From assembly GCF_900187385.1 (NCBI RefSeq), contig NZ_FYEY01000001.1:6386001-6450000 (forward strand): a stretch of DNA of 64,000 nt, written 5' to 3'. Positions 27,067-34,974 of the stretch are shown in pieces. The stretch comes from Streptomyces sp. 2114.4 (GTDB lineage: Bacteria; Actinomycetota; Actinomycetes; Streptomycetales; Streptomycetaceae). The notes beneath the pieces were generated by a model that worked only from the letters and a program-made list of their open reading frames with translations, was not told where the DNA came from and did no database searches. The stretch's first letter is position 1. The number at the start of each line of letters is the position of its first letter. The translations under genes were made by a program, and so were the position numbers.

Positions 27067-27540
27067 ATGCGTCAGCCTGTGCGACGCGAAGAGCGGGACA
27101 GACAGCAGGAATCGGCTGAGGGGAGCCGGAAGGGGCGAATCGCCGCACGAGCGCCGGGTGTACTGGAGCGGAAGGTGCGGCATGCGGATCTGAAAGCGGT
27201 CGGCGAGGTGCGGCGGGAGCTGCGTCAACTGCTCAGCCGCTGGTCGGCGCCGGGGGACGGCGAGCTCACGGAGGTCGCGACCCTGCTCACCAGCGAGCTG
27301 GTCACCAACGCCCTGGTGCATGCGGAGGGCGGCGCCGTCGTCACGGCCGAGGTCGGCGACCGGCTGCGGGTGGAGGTGCGGGACTTTGTTCCCGGCCGTC
27401 CCGAGCCGCGCACCCCGACCACCGACGGCACCTCCGGCAGGGGCCTGATGCTGGTGCGCTCCTTAGCCGACGCCTGGGGCATACGCACCGAAAGCCTCGG
27501 CAAGAGCGTGTGGTTCGAGCTGGGCGGCGGACCGGCCTGA
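27067..27540 (+). CDS. Anti-sigma-like ATP-binding protein (HATPase_c, RsbW/SpoIIAB type)
   Basis: 157 aa from ATG 27067, which follows GGGGGAG. In-frame ATGs at 26986 and 27007 are possible alternatives. The C-terminal 120 residues form a small GHKL ATPase fold: helix with LTSELVTNALVHA (N box), RVEVRDFVP (G1 box) and GRGLMLVRSLADAWG (G2 box). This single-domain type is extremely common in Streptomyces, where members act as anti-sigma or sigma-B-type switch kinases paired with anti-anti-sigma proteins. No partner gene is adjacent, so its target is unknown. Confidence 0.85.
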   Translation: MRQPVRREERDRQQESAEGSRKGRIAARAPGVLERKVRHADLKAVGEVRRELRQLLSRWSAPGDGELTEVATLLTSELVTNALVHAEGGAVVTAEVGDRLRVEVRDFVPGRPEPRTPTTDGTSGRGLMLVRSLADAWGIRTESLGKSVWFELGGGPA

Positions 27541-27580
27541 CCCATGGGCGGGAGTGCCGGCCCGCACGGTCCGCCACCGG

Positions 27581-28666
27581 TCAGCCGAATTGCCGCTCGA
27601 TCTCGGCCAGTTTCTCCTCCAGGGAGTCCAGACGGGGAATGGTCTGGGTGTCGTCCTCGGCGGTGAGATCCACGGTCCGCCGGGGCCCGTCCGAGGCCGC
27701 GGCTCCCTCGGCCTCAGCGCCGGACACGGCCTTGAGGGCCGGACGGGCGCGCACCGGAAGCTCCCCGGTGACCGGCGGCTCCGCGTCGCCGGTTATAGCG
27801 GGTTCCGGCCCGGCCACCTCCGCGGAGCCCGTCGCCGCCTGCGCCACCGGCAGCTGCCGCCCGCCACCACGGCCCCAGCTGCGGTGCTGCCGGTTGATGG
27901 CCTTGATGCGTGCCCGGTCGAGCTTGCCCTGTTCGCGCCTGCGCAGACGGTGCTGCTCCTTCTCGCGCCGGTCCTCGCGGACCTCCTCGACCGCCTCGTC
28001 CAGCGTCCGTACGCCCTCCAGCAGCATCAGCGACCAGGCCCCGAAGGTCTCACGGGGAGCACGCAGCCAGCGGACGATCCGGATCTGCGGCAGCGGACGG
28101 GGCACCAGACCCTGCTCGCGCAGCGCCGCCCGGCGGGTCTGCTTGAGCGCCCGGTCGAAGAGGACCGCCGCCGACAGCGACATCCCGGCGAAGAACTGCG
28201 GGGCACCCGCGTGGTCCAGACCGCGCGGCGCATGCACCCAGTTGAACCACGCCGCCGCGCCCGCGAACGTCCACACCAGCATCCGCGAACCGAGCGCCGC
28301 ATCACCGTGGCTGGCCTCCCGCACGGCGAGCACGGAACAGAACATCGCCGCGCCGTCGAGCCCGAACGGCACCAGGTACTCCCAGCCCCCGGAGAGGTTG
28401 AGGTTCTGCACACCGAAGCCGACCAAACCGTGGAAGGACAGTGCGGCGGCGACCGCCGCACAACAGAACAGCAGCAGATACGAGGCCGAGGCGAAGACCG
28501 TCTCCTTGCGGCGCCGGCGCTCCTCGCTCCGCTCCCAGGAGTCCTCACCGGCGGACCGTGAAGCCGCCCGCCTGCCCCGCACCACCAGCGCCGCGGCCAC
28601 CGGCACCCCGACGAGCAGCAAGACTCCGGGAACCAGCCAATCCAGCGGTATGTCCGTCATTCTCAT
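27581..28666 (-). CDS. DUF2637 domain membrane protein
   Basis: 361 aa from ATG 28666 with AAGGGA upstream; the longer frame to 28777 lies in the duplicated non-coding repeat. The N-terminal half holds four to five transmembrane helices, including LVPGVLLLVGVPVAAALVV, YLLLFCCAAVAAALSFHGL and YLVPFGLDGAAMFCSVLA, matching the actinobacterial DUF2637 family. That family often occurs with plasmid-transfer or spread genes and as a chromosomal orphan. The cytosolic C-terminal half is a highly charged helix (VREDRREKEQHRLRRREQ) followed by a disordered tail. Its first codons and upstream region are duplicated at 32.07-32.18 kb. Function is unknown. Confidence 0.8.
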   Translation of the reverse strand: MRMTDIPLDWLVPGVLLLVGVPVAAALVVRGRRAASRSAGEDSWERSEERRRRKETVFASASYLLLFCCAAVAAALSFHGLVGFGVQNLNLSGGWEYLVPFGLDGAAMFCSVLAVREASHGDAALGSRMLVWTFAGAAAWFNWVHAPRGLDHAGAPQFFAGMSLSAAVLFDRALKQTRRAALREQGLVPRPLPQIRIVRWLRAPRETFGAWSLMLLEGVRTLDEAVEEVREDRREKEQHRLRRREQGKLDRARIKAINRQHRSWGRGGGRQLPVAQAATGSAEVAGPEPAITGDAEPPVTGELPVRARPALKAVSGAEAEGAAASDGPRRTVDLTAEDDTQTIPRLDSLEEKLAEIERQFG

Positions 28667-28757
28667 TCTGGGATCCCTTTGGCTCGAATACGCGATTTCC
28701 GCGACATCCTGGCGGACGCCGTCGCCGTAACCGAGGCATTCGGAATAAGACAACGCC
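28647..28757. repeat. Left copy of a 111-bp imperfect direct repeat
   Basis: This segment covers the first seven codons and the upstream region of the DUF2637 gene. By hand alignment about 94 of 111 positions match 32071-32181 without gaps, in the same orientation. The pair brackets the scrambled accessory patch. Confidence 0.9.
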
Positions 28758-28995
28758 AAGAGGTGCAACGAAGCCATCTTGCGTCGAACTGGCTTTCACT
28801 GATTAGCAGTTGAGTTCGAGTGTGATCGCCTCTGGTGTGCGGCGCGGGGGATCGGGCGGCGAGGGGCCGCCTCGGCCACTCCCTCGTAGCCCCGCCGAGG
28901 CCGTCAACCGGCCCGATGAAGGTGACGAATCGCCCTTCCGTGCCGCACCCGTCCGCTGACATCGCCGTCAACCACTGCCGTCAAGAGCCCCAGAA

Positions 28996-29027
28996 GCCCC
29001 GCCGGATTCAAGCATTCCCGGCGGGGC
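28996..29027 (-). terminator. Hairpin terminator after the 84-aa orphan gene
   Basis: GCCCCGCCGG (28996-29005) pairs perfectly with CCGGCGGGGC (29018-29027) around a 12-base loop. It starts 12 bp beyond the stop of the minus-strand gene 29039-29293. There is no U-tract, as is usual in high-GC actinomycetes. Confidence 0.7.
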
Positions 29028-29038
29028 CCCTGGTTCGG

Positions 29039-29293
29039 TCAAACTGACAACTCCTGCTGCGCCTCGGAATGCGAATTGGCCGGGGCAAGCTCGGACATCT
29101 TCCTGAAGAAGGTCATTCCAGCCGCTTTGACGGCTTCCAGAAGATCCGCCGACGAATCATTTGCCCTCTTGACTTCTTCGCCGATCTTGGCGGTCACCAA
29201 GACCCGAGATCTGGTGGCCTGAAAAAAGAGCTTGACCGGCTGATCTGGGAAATGCGTCTCCGTGTAACCCGACGACTGCACTTTCGTCGCCAT
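29039..29293 (-). CDS. 84-aa hypothetical protein of lower GC
   Basis: A small soluble protein beginning MATKVQSSGYTETHF. It has a short beta-rich first half (VKLFFQATRSRVLVTAKIG) and a helical second half (DLLEAVKAAGMTFFRKM). The DNA is visibly poorer in G+C than the neighbours and codon choice includes AAA, GAA and ATT, suggesting recent acquisition. The ribosome site is weak. It is followed by a good hairpin. No family is recognised; it may be a fragment. Confidence 0.5.
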   Translation of the reverse strand: MATKVQSSGYTETHFPDQPVKLFFQATRSRVLVTAKIGEEVKRANDSSADLLEAVKAAGMTFFRKMSELAPANSHSEAQQELSV

Positions 29294-29368
29294 CTCGTCG
29301 ACTTGCTGATCCGGTGAAGTGCGCAGATGTCCGTGGTGGTGCGGGGTTGTTGCCGTCAGCTACTGCCG

Positions 29369-29932
29369 TCAGGCGGTCCAGCCCAGGTACGGCTTCTCGC
29401 GGTGTTCCAGGAAGTGCTGGAGCCTGAGCCGTTGAGTGTGATGCATCGGCAACTGCTGGATCTCTTCCGGCGGCACGAACCCGAGCTCGGTGGACTCGTC
29501 GGAGATCTCCAGCTGACCGCCGGTGATGCGGGCGGTGAAGCAGACGTTGAACTGGCGGCGGACCTCGCCGTCGGTATAGGCCATGATGTGTTTCGGGTCG
29601 GTGTAGGTGCCGACCAGGCCGGTGATCTCGACGTCGAGGCCGGTCTCTTCCTTGACCTCTCGGACGGCGGTGCCGGGCAGGGAGTCGGTGAGGTCCATGC
29701 CGCCGCCGCGGGCTTGGACGTTGTCGCTGTCGGCTTCCCCGATCGCGATGCGGACGGTGCAGCCTTCGGCGGCGCGTTCGGTGAGGAGTTCGTTCAGCCG
29801 GGGGTACGCCTCGTGGAGGAAGACGGCCGCGTACACGAGGATGTCGATCTCCACCTCGGCGATGCACCCGTCCAACTGCCCGAGCCTGTCGCCCAGCCGG
29901 CCCGCGTCGTCGCGGCGAACCGCAAGGGCCAC
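29369..29932 (-). pseudogene. Chimeric DUF5919-fragment/NUDIX-fragment ORF
   Basis: A 187-aa frame made of pieces. Residues 1 to about 18 are the antisense of the integrase-like fragment on the other strand. Residues about 20-72 (EIDILVYAAVFLHE, AAEGCTVRIAIGEADSD) match the middle of Streptomyces regulators with a DUF5919 domain, but the HTH is missing. Residues about 73-187 are the C-terminal part of a NUDIX hydrolase with an intact box (GTAVREVKEETGL, preceded by GGGMDLTDSLP), but the first strands of the NUDIX fold are missing. The junction is at a shared Gly run (QARGGGMDL). The product is unlikely to hydrolyse nucleotides normally. It looks like a recombination scar. Confidence 0.65.
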
Positions 29933-30223
29933 GCGACCATCGGCGCCCTGGCCCCCTCACCATGGCTGTTCCCCGGCGGCCAGCCCGGACGCCCGATCAG
30001 CACCACACAACTGACTCATCGCCTGAACCAGCTCGGGATCCGTCCCAACCAAGCTCGCAGCACCGCGCTCTTCCAACTCGCCACCGAGATACCCGCCGCG
30101 ATCCTCGCCCGCACTTTGGGCATCCACACCGACGTCGCCGTCGCCTGGCAACGACTCTCCGCCGGCGACTGGACCAACTACGCCAACGAAGTCAGCCGCC
30201 GCACCGCAACGGAGAAGCCATGA
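29906..30223 (+). pseudogene. C-terminal fragment of an integrase-like gene
   Basis: About 105 residues (GHATIG…PWLFPGG, ISTTQLTHRLNQLGI, ARSTALFQLATEIPAAILAR, GIHTDVAVAWQRLSAGDW) match the C-terminal part of actinobacterial tyrosine-recombinase-like proteins as I remember them. No start codon belongs to it; the frame further upstream is non-coding sequence over the NUDIX gene. The catalytic Arg-His-Tyr set cannot be identified. The 5' end is therefore truncated at about 29.9 kb, where it meets the DUF5919 fragment tail-on. The TGA overlaps the next ATG, so the original operon junction is preserved. Confidence 0.6.
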
Positions 30224-30873
30224 AGCTGCCCGTCGTAGTACACCGGGCCCGCTTGGGAGCCGATGAGTTCAGAGTCATCCGGCCTGCCCAGCCGTTGACC
30301 CGTGCCGTTCTCATCGACCACGACCGGCACCTGGACGCCTACCTCGACCAAGACGCCGCCCGAAGCATCGCCGGACTGTGGATGCTCGCAGCACGCTCGC
30401 CACGCTCGCTGATCCACCTGCCCATGCGAGCCAACCACCCGCCGGCCCGGGAGGTGCCGGACGACGTCGGCGTCCAGCTCGACCTCGTGCTCCTGCACCA
30501 TTCGCTGCAGTTCGCCCCCTCACACTGGAAGCAGGTGCGAGGCCGCCTCGGCCCCGGCCGTCCCCAGACCGTGAGCTTGCCCGAAGCAGAACATGACGAT
30601 GTTGCGGTGACCGACTACGCGGCACGTCACTACCGGGAGAACCGCGACCTTTTTCACCAGCACCTTCATGCCGAGACACTGTTCATGACCGGCAGCACGA
30701 AGGTGTTCCGAGAGACCGCGCGGCACTTCCTCGATGTCGCCCGCAAGGGACCGGGCTACACCCCGGTCCACCCCAGCTACCCGCACTTCTGCACAGAGCT
30801 GCACTCGAACGACGGCATCCTCGGCGACGCCCGCGAGATCCACATCGAGTACTGCGACCAGTGGAACTCATGA
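30220..30873 (+). CDS. 217-aa hypothetical protein linked to the integrase-like fragment
   Basis: Start ATG 30220 overlaps the preceding TGA, giving 217 aa. The sequence is well-behaved and soluble, with segments VVVHRARLGADEF, GLWMLAARSPRSLIHLP, FCTELHSNDGILGDAREIHIEY and several His/Asp/Glu residues. No signal peptide or membrane helix. I do not recognise the family. The four-base overlap with the truncated integrase-like gene suggests it was carried with that element. It probably lost its promoter when the upstream gene was truncated, so expression is doubtful. Confidence 0.6.
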   Translation: MKLPVVVHRARLGADEFRVIRPAQPLTRAVLIDHDRHLDAYLDQDAARSIAGLWMLAARSPRSLIHLPMRANHPPAREVPDDVGVQLDLVLLHHSLQFAPSHWKQVRGRLGPGRPQTVSLPEAEHDDVAVTDYAARHYRENRDLFHQHLHAETLFMTGSTKVFRETARHFLDVARKGPGYTPVHPSYPHFCTELHSNDGILGDAREIHIEYCDQWNS

Positions 30874-31318
30874 GCTCCAGCCACTGCGAACGGCCCGGTG
30901 GCGGCGATCAGCGAGGCAGGCATTCAGACAGTTCCCATACCCGACGTCACCATTACACGTCCGACTCCGCCTCCAGCGAGACGCCATCAACACCCTCAGC
31001 AACGCCCTTGACAGCCCTGCCCACGACAAGTCGACCCGAGACGACGGCGACGACCCGCCGCTGTGCGGAGCCCAAACGGCAATGTTGCCGGCCCCTGGCC
31101 GGCGACCAGGCGCTTCCGCAGCCGGGCAGGGAGGTTCTGGCCGCAAGCGGCCGTCGCCTGCCCGCAGGCCGAGCACACGGACTCCACGTCCCACCCCAAC
31201 GAGCCCACGATCAAGCCGTGGACGCCACAGCTCTCCGGCCATGCCCCACGTCGGTGGGGGGCACGCCGGCCCTTTTGTCCAGCTCATGCCCGGGGCGGAT
31301 CACCCCACGTGCGCGGAG
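30874..31318. other. Gene-poor stretch in the accessory patch
   Basis: About 445 bp with no convincing reading frame on either strand; open frames are Arg/Ser/Pro-rich and have no good start signals. Short Cys-containing pieces on the minus strand (VESVCSACG) hint at a decayed zinc-binding or transposase N-terminus but are too short to assign. Probably decayed mobile DNA. Confidence 0.45.
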
Positions 31319-31768
31319 TCACTCGCCGTCAGCGGGCGGGAAGATCGAGGTTGTTTGTTGCATTCTATTGCGAACTTCTGACTCCACAATCTCAGAGCGC
31401 CTCATCTCGTTAAGGATTTCACGGACGAAGCCGGGGTCGAAATTCTCGCTATGGGTCATCTCGATCGCCCATAGCGCGGCAAGTCGCATCCAATAGGGTC
31501 GACCGGAATTCCATGCTGATTCGACCGTCAACTCCATTAATTTCTCAGGAGTTGATACGCCGCCCTTCCCGAGAGTGTCCCATTCCTGGGAAAGCTCATC
31601 AAGACACTTCGAGAAGTGCCGCTCCAGGAGCGGCCACAGGGGAACGAACCTGGAATCTTCCAGAGTTGCCCGTCCCTCCAGTTCAACGCCTACCCCGATC
31701 CTGCCATCAGGCATGATTCCGATCCATGCTTCATCGCCGCGATAGACCACAGGGAGCCATTCGCCCAT
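31319..31768 (-). CDS. 149-aa hypothetical protein of low GC
   Basis: Starts at ATG 31768 with GGGGGATGAA upstream. The sequence begins MGEWLPVVYRGDEAWIGI, contains LEDSRFVPLWPLLERHF, then a helical second half (PYWMRLAALWAIEMTHS, REILNEMRRSEIVESEV). The acidic composition and helical C-terminus recall bacterial immunity-type proteins, but no family is recognised. G+C is close to 50%, far below the surroundings, and codons such as AGA, AAT and ATT are frequent, so it is likely an import. It lies between decayed DNA and the right repeat copy. No toxin partner is visible. Confidence 0.6.
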   Translation of the reverse strand: MGEWLPVVYRGDEAWIGIMPDGRIGVGVELEGRATLEDSRFVPLWPLLERHFSKCLDELSQEWDTLGKGGVSTPEKLMELTVESAWNSGRPYWMRLAALWAIEMTHSENFDPGFVREILNEMRRSEIVESEVRNRMQQTTSIFPPADGE

Positions 31769-32251
31769 TTCATCCCCCAGGTTCTGTAATCATGGTCATG
31801 GTCACCGTCATATTTTTTCACGGCTGAGGCCTCTGTGCGGAACTTCCCGGCGCTGGTGCCTGCTTCGGCCCAGCAGGCGACGGTGAGTACGGTGTCGACC
31901 CCGCGCTCTTCCAGCGCGGCAGGGCGGGCTCAGTGACCTGTGAACGGGCCAGTCCAGGACGGCTGTGACGCCGTGATCGCCAATCTCCGTCCCCTCAAGA
32001 CTGATGCTGACGTTTGCTGACCATCGTGGGGGAGAGAGGTTCCTGACCTGCGGTGTTGCGTCAACACTCCGGTATATCCGTCACCCTCATTCTGGGAGCC
32101 CTTTGGCTCGAATACGCAATTTCCGCGACATCTTGGCGGAAACCACAGCCACAACCGAGCCATTCGGAACAAGAGGACGCCTACGGGGCGAGGAAGGTGG
32201 CTTGCCTTGCTGCGCGGCCCCCCTCGAAGAAGTGACTTTCACCCGCTCGCA
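31769..32251. other. Intergenic patch containing the right repeat copy
   Basis: About 480 bp without an intact gene. Broken frames on the minus strand include VLTVACWAEAGTSAGKFRTE and EGTEIGDHGVTAVLDWP, which look like remnants of coding DNA but have no clear parent. The second copy of the 111-bp repeat occupies 32071-32181. Confidence 0.5.
32071..32181. repeat. Right copy of the 111-bp imperfect direct repeat
   Basis: It matches 28647-28757 at about 85%. On the minus strand it begins the same ORF as the DUF2637 gene (MRVTDIP versus MRMTDIP) but stops after two more codons (Glu-Cys-TGA). Homology ends sharply at 32071, exactly where the coding part would continue. A truncated duplicate start, not a functional gene. 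Confidence 0.9.
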
Positions 32252-33154
32252 TCAACGCATGACCCTTTCCAGGAACTTGGGCCCGGGAAAGTCATCGGGA
32301 TCACGGGAGCGGGCCGGGCTCGTCAGCTCGATGGCGCCGGTGCAGGCCACGCGGTCCGTCACCTTTGCGCAGGCCACGGCCTGTCGCAGGTCCGAGGTGG
32401 CCAGCATGGGGCTGACGGCAAGCCCCTCGCGGCCGTGGGGGTGGGAGGTGAGGCGGGCGTCGCGGCCGACCCAGATCGATACCTTCTGTGCGCCGCCGGA
32501 GCGTGGCTGCACCTCCGACCAGACGGTTCCGCACGAGGGGCTGAACCGGAGGCGCACGGTGTAGGTGGTGTCCACGATGGTGCTCTCCGCGCGCGCGTCG
32601 CGATTGCAGCCGGGCCGCCACGGATAGCGGCCCTGGCATCGGTGGCCGTGGCACGCGGGGGAGGCATCGCCGTCCGTCCGTGCGGCCCGTGCGGGAAGCT
32701 CCACGATCGCTGCCGCCGCTCCCATGGTCGCCACCAGCGCCATCAGCGCCACCAGCGCCCCGACGGTCCGCAGCACCCCGGCGCTGTGCAGGAACGTCCG
32801 GGCCCACCCGGCGGGTTCCGCCGTGCGGCCGGTGCGTTCCTCCGGGAGGGGAGCCGCGGGCGCCGCGGACGGCGGTGTGGCCACGGGGGCCGTCCGGGCG
32901 CGGTACGCGGCGTCGTACACGGCGAGCAACTGTTCCTGATCCGCGCCCGCCACCTGGCCCAGCGCCTCGACCGCGCTGCGCGGTGGCAGCTTCTCGCCGT
33001 TGAGATAGCGGTGCCAGGCGGACTTGCTGTACGGGGTCTTCCTGGCCAGCCCGTCCAGGCTCAGACCGGTCCGTTCCTTGAGGGCGCGCAACTCTGTCGC
33101 CAAGCGGTGCGCGTCAGCATCGAGCGTGTCGGGCAGCGGCCGCCAGCGGGACAC
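32252..33154 (-). CDS. HTH (XRE-type) membrane protein with extracytoplasmic DUF2690 domain
   Basis: A 300-aa protein. Residues about 12-70 form a helix-turn-helix typical of XRE proteins (LKERTGLSLDGLARKT, YSKSAWHRYLNGEKLPP). A disordered linker leads to one transmembrane helix (VGALVALMALVATMGAAAAIV, about 130-150). The exterior part carries the DUF2690 pattern with paired Cys (ACHGHRCQG, NRDARAESTIVDT, CGTVWSEV). This architecture is common in Streptomyces, often near development or cell-envelope genes, and may couple an external signal to DNA binding. Start GTG 33154 has GAGGGGAGG upstream. It lies at the right edge of the accessory patch. Confidence 0.88.
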   Translation of the reverse strand: MSRWRPLPDTLDADAHRLATELRALKERTGLSLDGLARKTPYSKSAWHRYLNGEKLPPRSAVEALGQVAGADQEQLLAVYDAAYRARTAPVATPPSAAPAAPLPEERTGRTAEPAGWARTFLHSAGVLRTVGALVALMALVATMGAAAAIVELPARAARTDGDASPACHGHRCQGRYPWRPGCNRDARAESTIVDTTYTVRLRFSPSCGTVWSEVQPRSGGAQKVSIWVGRDARLTSHPHGREGLAVSPMLATSDLRQAVACAKVTDRVACTGAIELTSPARSRDPDDFPGPKFLERVMR

Positions 33155-33305
33155 CGTGCGCCTCCCCTCACCACCTGCCTCCGGGCCGGGAGGGTCGCCT
33201 CAGCGGTCCCGGCCGGGGAGCCGGGGGTCTGTTTCCTCCCGGATGGCGGAATGTGTACCCACCCCTGGTGGCCGATGACACCCCGCGCGCACCGAACGGG
33301 ATATG

Positions 33306-34325
33306 TCAGCTGAGCGCTTTGTCGTACAGACGGAAACCGCGGCCGCCCGCCGGGCCTTCGGTGAACCCCAGGCACAGCCGCGGTGTGCCCCCGTCCCGCA
33401 GTACGGCCAGGCCCTCCGGCTCGCGGGGCGACAGTCCCGGGGCCGTCCGCTCCCGCTGCTGCCACACCACACGTCCGGTCCGCAGATCGATGCGGTACAG
33501 CCGGGTGTTGCCGCCGGAGGACGCCGGGTTGCCCGTTCCGTACGCGCTGCCGAGGAGCTGGTAGGCGTAAGCGCCGTGGACGGCCATGCCCTGGAAGGGC
33601 AGTGCGAGGCCGGCGCCCGGCTGGGCGAAGTCGGTCAGCGGGAGGAACCAGCCGGCCCGGAACCGGTCCAGGTCGTACAGGGCGAACCTCGGTATGCCCT
33701 CCCTCTTGTACCGCAGCAGGAGTTGCCGGTGCGTCACATCGAGGGCGGGGGCATTGCTGGTGGAGCCGGGGACGGGGTGGCAGGTGCCGAGTCCGCCGCT
33801 GTCACGTTCCAGCACCTGCCCGTCCGTGAAACGGAAGCAGCACACCCCCCGCCCGTAGCCGGACGCCGGGTTGGCATCCCACTCCGTCCACAGCGTGACG
33901 CCGTCCGCGGAGTCCTCCAGCCCGATCGAGCCTCCGTGCCCGAAGCCCTTCAGGTACATGTGCCCGGCCGGGGAGCCGTCCAGGGTGAGCCGGTTCAGGC
34001 ACAGATCACCGTTGCCGACGCGTTGCGCGTGGGAAGGTGCCGTTGCCTCGCCCGCCAGCCGTACCCCGCCCGCCACCACCTGCAGGGCGTAGAGGTGCCC
34101 TTTCCGTTCGTCGACGGCGAAGGACTGCAGCACCGTGGCGTGTCGCAGCCGCCCGGCGAGGAACGGCCGGCCCGCCGCGGACAGGGCGGGCGGCTTCCCG
34201 CTCGGCGCCGGTGCCGCCAGCGCCCGCCGCGCCGGTACCACGGCAGCGGCCGCCGCGCTCAGCGCGAGGCGGCACACGGCCCTGCGTCCCGGTCCCGGCC
34301 CCTGCACAGCTGTCTCTGTGACCAT
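33306..34325 (-). CDS. Exported beta-propeller-like protein (often labelled teichoic acid biosynthesis protein C)
   Basis: 339 aa from ATG 34325 (GGAG six bases upstream). The N-terminus has a double Arg followed by a hydrophobic stretch (GRRAVCRLALSAAAAAVVP), compatible with Tat export. The mature part is beta-strand rich with repeated motifs such as LQSFAVDERKGHLYALQ, LDVTHRQLLLRY and MAVHGAYAYQLLG, each followed by a YRIDLRTG-type turn, resembling a five-bladed propeller. Actinomycete homologues are annotated by tradition as teichoic acid protein C without proof. Its role is likely extracellular binding; no enzymatic motif is seen. Confidence 0.65.
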   Translation of the reverse strand: MVTETAVQGPGPGRRAVCRLALSAAAAAVVPARRALAAPAPSGKPPALSAAGRPFLAGRLRHATVLQSFAVDERKGHLYALQVVAGGVRLAGEATAPSHAQRVGNGDLCLNRLTLDGSPAGHMYLKGFGHGGSIGLEDSADGVTLWTEWDANPASGYGRGVCCFRFTDGQVLERDSGGLGTCHPVPGSTSNAPALDVTHRQLLLRYKREGIPRFALYDLDRFRAGWFLPLTDFAQPGAGLALPFQGMAVHGAYAYQLLGSAYGTGNPASSGGNTRLYRIDLRTGRVVWQQRERTAPGLSPREPEGLAVLRDGGTPRLCLGFTEGPAGGRGFRLYDKALS

Positions 34326-34418
34326 CACGCGCTCCAAGAGTTCGGACCGGCTGCCCGCCCGCCCCCTTGAACGGGCAGGCAGCCGGCGGTCATTGCGGTG
34401 TCACCGCGGATGGCGGCG

Positions 34419-34814
34419 TCAGCTGCCGAGGACCCGGCACCACGGGACCGCGCGGGAGGCGTGGACGTAGTGGGCGGAGACAAAGCCCCGGTGGTGCGTG
34501 AGCCGGTACCAGCGGTGGTTTCCCCGCACCGAGCCGCCGCGGGTCTTGCACGCGAGGGCCCGCACCCGGCCGGCGCGTACGGTGCCGACCACGCGGTAGG
34601 CGGTGTCCGGTCCCGAACGGACGTTCAGACGCGCGTCGTTCGGGGTCACCACGCGGCCGTACGCATGAGTGGTCCTCGTCGTCGCCGTGTCCTGCTGCGC
34701 GGAGTACCGGCCGGAGGCGGGGTGCGGACAGGAGTCGGCGAACGCCACCGAGGGGACCATGGCGAGGGCGGCAACCGCGGTGACCACACCGCTGCGCATC
34801 ATGCGTCGAATCAT
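34419..34814 (-). CDS. Secreted SH3-like domain protein
   Basis: A 131-aa protein with a clear signal peptide (MIRRMMRSGVVTAVAALAM, cleavage after AFA). The mature part contains an SH3b-type fold: LNVRSGPDTAYRVVGTVRAG followed by NHRWYRLTHHRGFVSAHYV. Such domains bind peptidoglycan or cell-wall peptides. Start ATG 34814 has GAGGAGA upstream. Four Cys in the mature protein may form disulfides. It is transcribed in the same direction as the propeller-like gene about 90 bp downstream, and both products are exported. Confidence 0.85.
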   Translation of the reverse strand: MIRRMMRSGVVTAVAALAMVPSVAFADSCPHPASGRYSAQQDTATTRTTHAYGRVVTPNDARLNVRSGPDTAYRVVGTVRAGRVRALACKTRGGSVRGNHRWYRLTHHRGFVSAHYVHASRAVPWCRVLGS

Positions 34815-34974
34815 CGGATTCTCCTCGGGAGATCTGCAGGTTCACCGGAGCGTGACCCTGCGTCGCTCAGCGTTTCCGACGAGTCGGCCGATGATGTGTC
34901 CCAGCCGTCCCAGGGAGAAAGTGGAACGCGCCGGCCCGCCCTGCGGCCGCCGGCAGTAGTGGCGCCCCGGCCCG

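Noticed and set aside
27526..27575. A 9-bp inverted repeat between the anti-sigma-like and DUF2637 genes
   Set aside because: The 32-base loop and overlap with coding sequence make it an unconvincing terminator.
30996..31214. Possible transposase N-terminus with CxxC on the minus strand
   Set aside because: Only one short Cys motif, no start signal and no continuation; too weak to call an insertion-sequence remnant.
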